Assembly (NCBI GenBank): GCA_045649265.1
Contig: JAZRPO010000038.1
Coordinates: 1 to 7,132, forward strand
DNA from: SIG480 sp045649265
GTDB lineage: Bacteria > Bacillota > Clostridia > Oscillospirales > JAAYXM01
Reading direction: 5' to 3'
Length of the DNA stretch: 7,132 nt
Part shown: one piece after another, positions 5,081 through 7,132 of the stretch
How positions within the stretch are numbered: the first letter of the stretch is position 1
How the letters are laid out: each line of letters begins with the position of its first letter
Program-made: the position numbers and the translations under genes
The notes under the pieces: model-generated
Told to the model about the DNA's origin: nothing
Databases searched by the model: none
What the model saw: only the letters and a program-made list of their open reading frames with translations

Positions 5081-6425
5081 AAATTACCAGTCCCCAAACC
5101 AAACTCAGGAGAATCGATGCAACCACAGGAATAATGCACGATGTAACACAAATATCCCAGTAGGATTCCTTGTGAGTGCAATTTGAAACCGCCAGAAGTG
5201 TAAGCACAGCACCATTATGCGGCAACGTATCAAGCCCTCCCGATGCCATTGATGCTATGCGATGCAAAAGCTCAGGGCTTATTCCAAGCTCAGCTGCCTT
5301 AGCTAAATACTGCGGAGCGAGAGCTTCAAGCGCAATAGACATTCCGCCTGATGCAGAGCCGGTCGCTCCTGCCAACGTGTTAACCGCAACAGCTTCTGAG
5401 AAAAGGATTGAGCCCGGCATATTCAGCATGGCATTTTTTAAAACTTCAAATCCTGGAACGACCTTAACCACAGATCCGAAACCGACTGCACACGCAGTAT
5501 TCATAATCGCGCCGAGTGAACCGTTTGCACCTTCATTTACAGCAGGCATAATGGTCTTGAACTGGCGGATGTTCATAAGGATGACTGTCGCAATTCCGCC
5601 TATAAGTGCCACGATAATCGCCTCTGCCGCTGTCAACTCTATGCCGTAATTTTTGAGAATATTCGGAAGAACGTTGAGAAGCAAAACAACCACAACGAGC
5701 GGAACAAGCCCACAGAGCCAATGCCATTTCGGAAGCTTTTCCATATCGATATTGCTCTCTTTATGCTTCGGGTCCTCCTCGAAATGCAGGCCGTTTTTCC
5801 TTGCCTGTCTTACTCTCCATTCAAGGTAGAGATATCCGGGAACCGCTATTAAAATCACACCAACAATGCTCATGAGCGGGGCTGCAGCAGCTGTTGTTCC
5901 GTAATATGTAGTCGGGATGATATTCTGAATCTGCGGAGTTCCCGGAACGGTAGTCATGGTTATTCCAAAAGCGCCGAATGCAATAGCGCCCGGAAGAAGA
6001 GTTCTCGGAAGGTCAGCTTCTCTGTATATTGCATATCCCATCGGATAGATAACAAAAACAACAACGAACAGCGAAATTCCCCCATACGTCATAAGAAGGC
6101 ACGGGATGATAACTGCAAGTACTGCGAACTTCGGTCCGATAAGAGAAACGAGCTTATTCGCAAGCGAGCGGGCAGAGCCCGTGCTATCCATAATCTTTCC
6201 GTAAACAGCACCAAGAAAGAATGCCGGGAACCACGAAGCAACATATGCGGCCGTCCCTGAAATATAATCTGAAAGGTACGTGTCGAGAATGTTAAGCCCA
6301 CCCATAACTGCAACAACTGCAGCGCAGACAGGTGCAACCCATATAATTGAATGGCCTTTATATGCCAGAACAATCAATAAAACCAGCCCCAAAACTATAC
6401 CTAGCAATGAGATTGTTGATACCAT
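5079..6425 (-). CDS. GntP-family permease (gluconate/hydroxybutyrate-type proton symporter)
   Basis: This 448-residue inner-membrane carrier is predicted to import a small organic acid by proton symport. The GntP family covers gluconate, other sugar acids, D-serine and, in a Bacillus-type subgroup, 3-hydroxybutyrate-like acids. Seen: about twelve hydrophobic segments; a charged cytoplasmic loop near 203-233 (RVRQARKNGLHFEEDPKHK) dividing the protein; GGISLFVVVFVIYPMG (115-130); TTVPGTPQIQN (158-168); NTLAGATGSASGG (349-361); and SGGLDTLPHNGAVLTLL (395-411), a signature I associate with the hydroxybutyrate/short-chain acid branch rather than true gluconate permeases. AGGGGG (6434-6439) sits eight bases before the ATG. 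It has its own promoter and terminator, and no catabolic enzyme gene adjoins it, so substrate cannot be set from context. Family sure, substrate unknown. Confidence 0.92.
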   Translation of the reverse strand: MVSTISLLGIVLGLVLLIVLAYKGHSIIWVAPVCAAVVAVMGGLNILDTYLSDYISGTAAYVASWFPAFFLGAVYGKIMDSTGSARSLANKLVSLIGPKFAVLAVIIPCLLMTYGGISLFVVVFVIYPMGYAIYREADLPRTLLPGAIAFGAFGITMTTVPGTPQIQNIIPTTYYGTTAAAAPLMSIVGVILIAVPGYLYLEWRVRQARKNGLHFEEDPKHKESNIDMEKLPKWHWLCGLVPLVVVVLLLNVLPNILKNYGIELTAAEAIIVALIGGIATVILMNIRQFKTIMPAVNEGANGSLGAIMNTACAVGFGSVVKVVPGFEVLKNAMLNMPGSILFSEAVAVNTLAGATGSASGGMSIALEALAPQYLAKAAELGISPELLHRIASMASGGLDTLPHNGAVLTLLAVSNCTHKESYWDICVTSCIIPVVASILLSLVWGLVI

Positions 6426-6460
6426 AAAATAATCCCCCTAAATTTAAAATAACTGGTTCT

Positions 6461-6488
6461 ATTATATACCTTTTTCAGCATTAGTCAA
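6461..6488 (-). promoter_or_regulatory. Sigma-A promoter of the GntP-family permease gene
   Basis: On the minus strand TTGACT (6483-6488) and a perfect TATAAT (6461-6466) are spaced by 16 bases. The predicted start near 6454 leaves a leader of about 29 bases holding the AGGGGG ribosome-binding site. The -35 box overlaps the stop codon of the upstream PPTase gene (6485-6487). There is no terminator between the two genes, so some read-through from the PPTase gene into the permease gene is likely. Confidence 0.7.
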
Positions 6489-7108
6489 TAACACAATGTC
6501 ATTTTATATCCAAAAATGTCATATTCTTCAAAGACAACGGATACTTTTTCACCATTGCTCTCAATTTGTATTCCACCATCAAACGAAGCTTCAAGGCTTT
6601 GCAATATACTCCCGATGCTTACCCCTATATATTTTACATAGCTTTCTTTTATGGTCCAGAGCCTCACAAACTGCTCGATTCGCTCCTTCTCAGAAAGCGA
6701 CATCAAAAACGATAACTCTTTATCCGTTGCAACTTTTCTGATTAATTTCTGAGAAACTGCTTTTATTTCCTGAATATCAATCCCGATTTCTCTGTTATAA
6801 ATGGCACAAGCAGCATATCTTCCGCTATGAGAGAGATTAAAAAACACGCTCTCAACTCCGTCAAGATAAGGCTTTCCATTCTCATTGTATTTAATAGTAT
6901 AGTTTTCTATTCCAAGCTCCGCAATCCCGTTCTCAAGCAGTAGTCCTGCCGCAAGAGAAAGCCACTTATCCTTTTTAAAGCGACAAGAATCAACTTTTTT
7001 CCTCCTCTGCATACTCACAGCAGAATAAGCCTTGCGATATTCTTTTTCATCCTCAAATACAGAAATATCAAATGTTCTTACAATTGGCTTTTCAAATGCA
7101 ATCGCCAT
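6485..7108 (-). CDS. 4'-phosphopantetheinyl transferase, Sfp type
   Basis: Predicted to move the phosphopantetheine arm from coenzyme A onto a conserved serine of acyl, peptidyl or aryl carrier proteins in the cytoplasm. Seen in 207 residues: NENGKPYL (75-82); FFNLSHSGRYAACA (89-102); IGIDIQEI (108-115) with metal-binding Asp111; and RLWTIKESYVKYIG (149-162) with Glu155 and Lys159, in the order found in Sfp. Position 113, where Sfp has a second acidic metal ligand, is Gln, a variation found in part of the family. The length is slightly below the 220-230 typical of Sfp. The start chosen is ATG at 7108, eight bases after GGGAG (7117-7121). An in-frame ATG at 7114 lies only two bases from that site, so is less likely. 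No carrier protein, NRPS or PKS gene is in view, so the partner is unknown. Its promoter lies beyond the right edge. Confidence 0.93.
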   Translation of the reverse strand: MAIAFEKPIVRTFDISVFEDEKEYRKAYSAVSMQRRKKVDSCRFKKDKWLSLAAGLLLENGIAELGIENYTIKYNENGKPYLDGVESVFFNLSHSGRYAACAIYNREIGIDIQEIKAVSQKLIRKVATDKELSFLMSLSEKERIEQFVRLWTIKESYVKYIGVSIGSILQSLEASFDGGIQIESNGEKVSVVFEEYDIFGYKMTLCY

Positions 7109-7132
7109 CTTCATTTCTCCCGACCTACTCTT

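Noticed and set aside
5176..5649. Rightward 157-codon open frame opposite the permease.
   Set aside because: It is the antisense of the GntP-family coding sequence. Length reflects that gene's codon use, and no ribosome-binding site or motif supports it.

Overview
The window reads as chromosomal DNA from a low-to-moderate GC, gut-type Clostridia (Bacillota), probably near the Oscillospiraceae/Ruminococcaceae or Lachnospiraceae. That placement is inferred from four things: strong GGAGG ribosome-binding sites, consensus sigma-A promoters, a zinc-ribbon form of ribosomal protein S18, and family-level resemblance of the proteins. No mobile element, CRISPR array, tRNA or rRNA was recognised. All seven genes look intact.

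Layout: (1) Positions 1-181 hold no gene. They carry the terminator of the leftward queT operon and a good leftward promoter aimed off the left edge. (2) 182-1593, leftward: queT (S component of a queuosine-precursor ECF transporter), then a lipoprotein of the zinc/manganese solute-binding family (ZnuA/TroA-like), joined by an ATGA overlap. (3) 1594-1793: a divergent control region with two back-to-back sigma-A promoters. The rightward one has an imperfect inverted repeat around its -10 box. It is followed by a leader that can fold into a long hairpin reaching the rpsF Shine-Dalgarno. (4) 1794-2822, rightward: the classic rpsF-ssb-rpsR operon (S6, SSB, S18), ending in a strong bidirectional terminator. 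(5) 2872-4785, leftward: a membrane-anchored nucleotide-sugar 4,6-dehydratase of the PglF/FlaA1/CapD type. (6) 4786-5078: a gene-free AT-rich stretch with the dehydratase promoter, a long leader, and a perfect 34-base palindrome that terminates transcription. (7) 5079-6425, leftward: a GntP-family permease with its own promoter. (8) 6485-7108, leftward: an Sfp-type 4'-phosphopantetheinyl transferase.

The genes form mostly independent units: translation and replication (rpsF-ssb-rpsR), micronutrient uptake (queT plus solute-binding lipoprotein), surface glycan precursor synthesis (dehydratase), carboxylate uptake (GntP-type) and carrier-protein activation (PPTase). I see no clear new multi-gene system. 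The most unusual points are the translational coupling of queT to an orphan metal-type binding protein whose third metal ligand is altered, the absence of room for a preQ1 riboswitch before queT, the structured rpsF leader, and a possible short rightward RNA ending in the 34-base palindrome.
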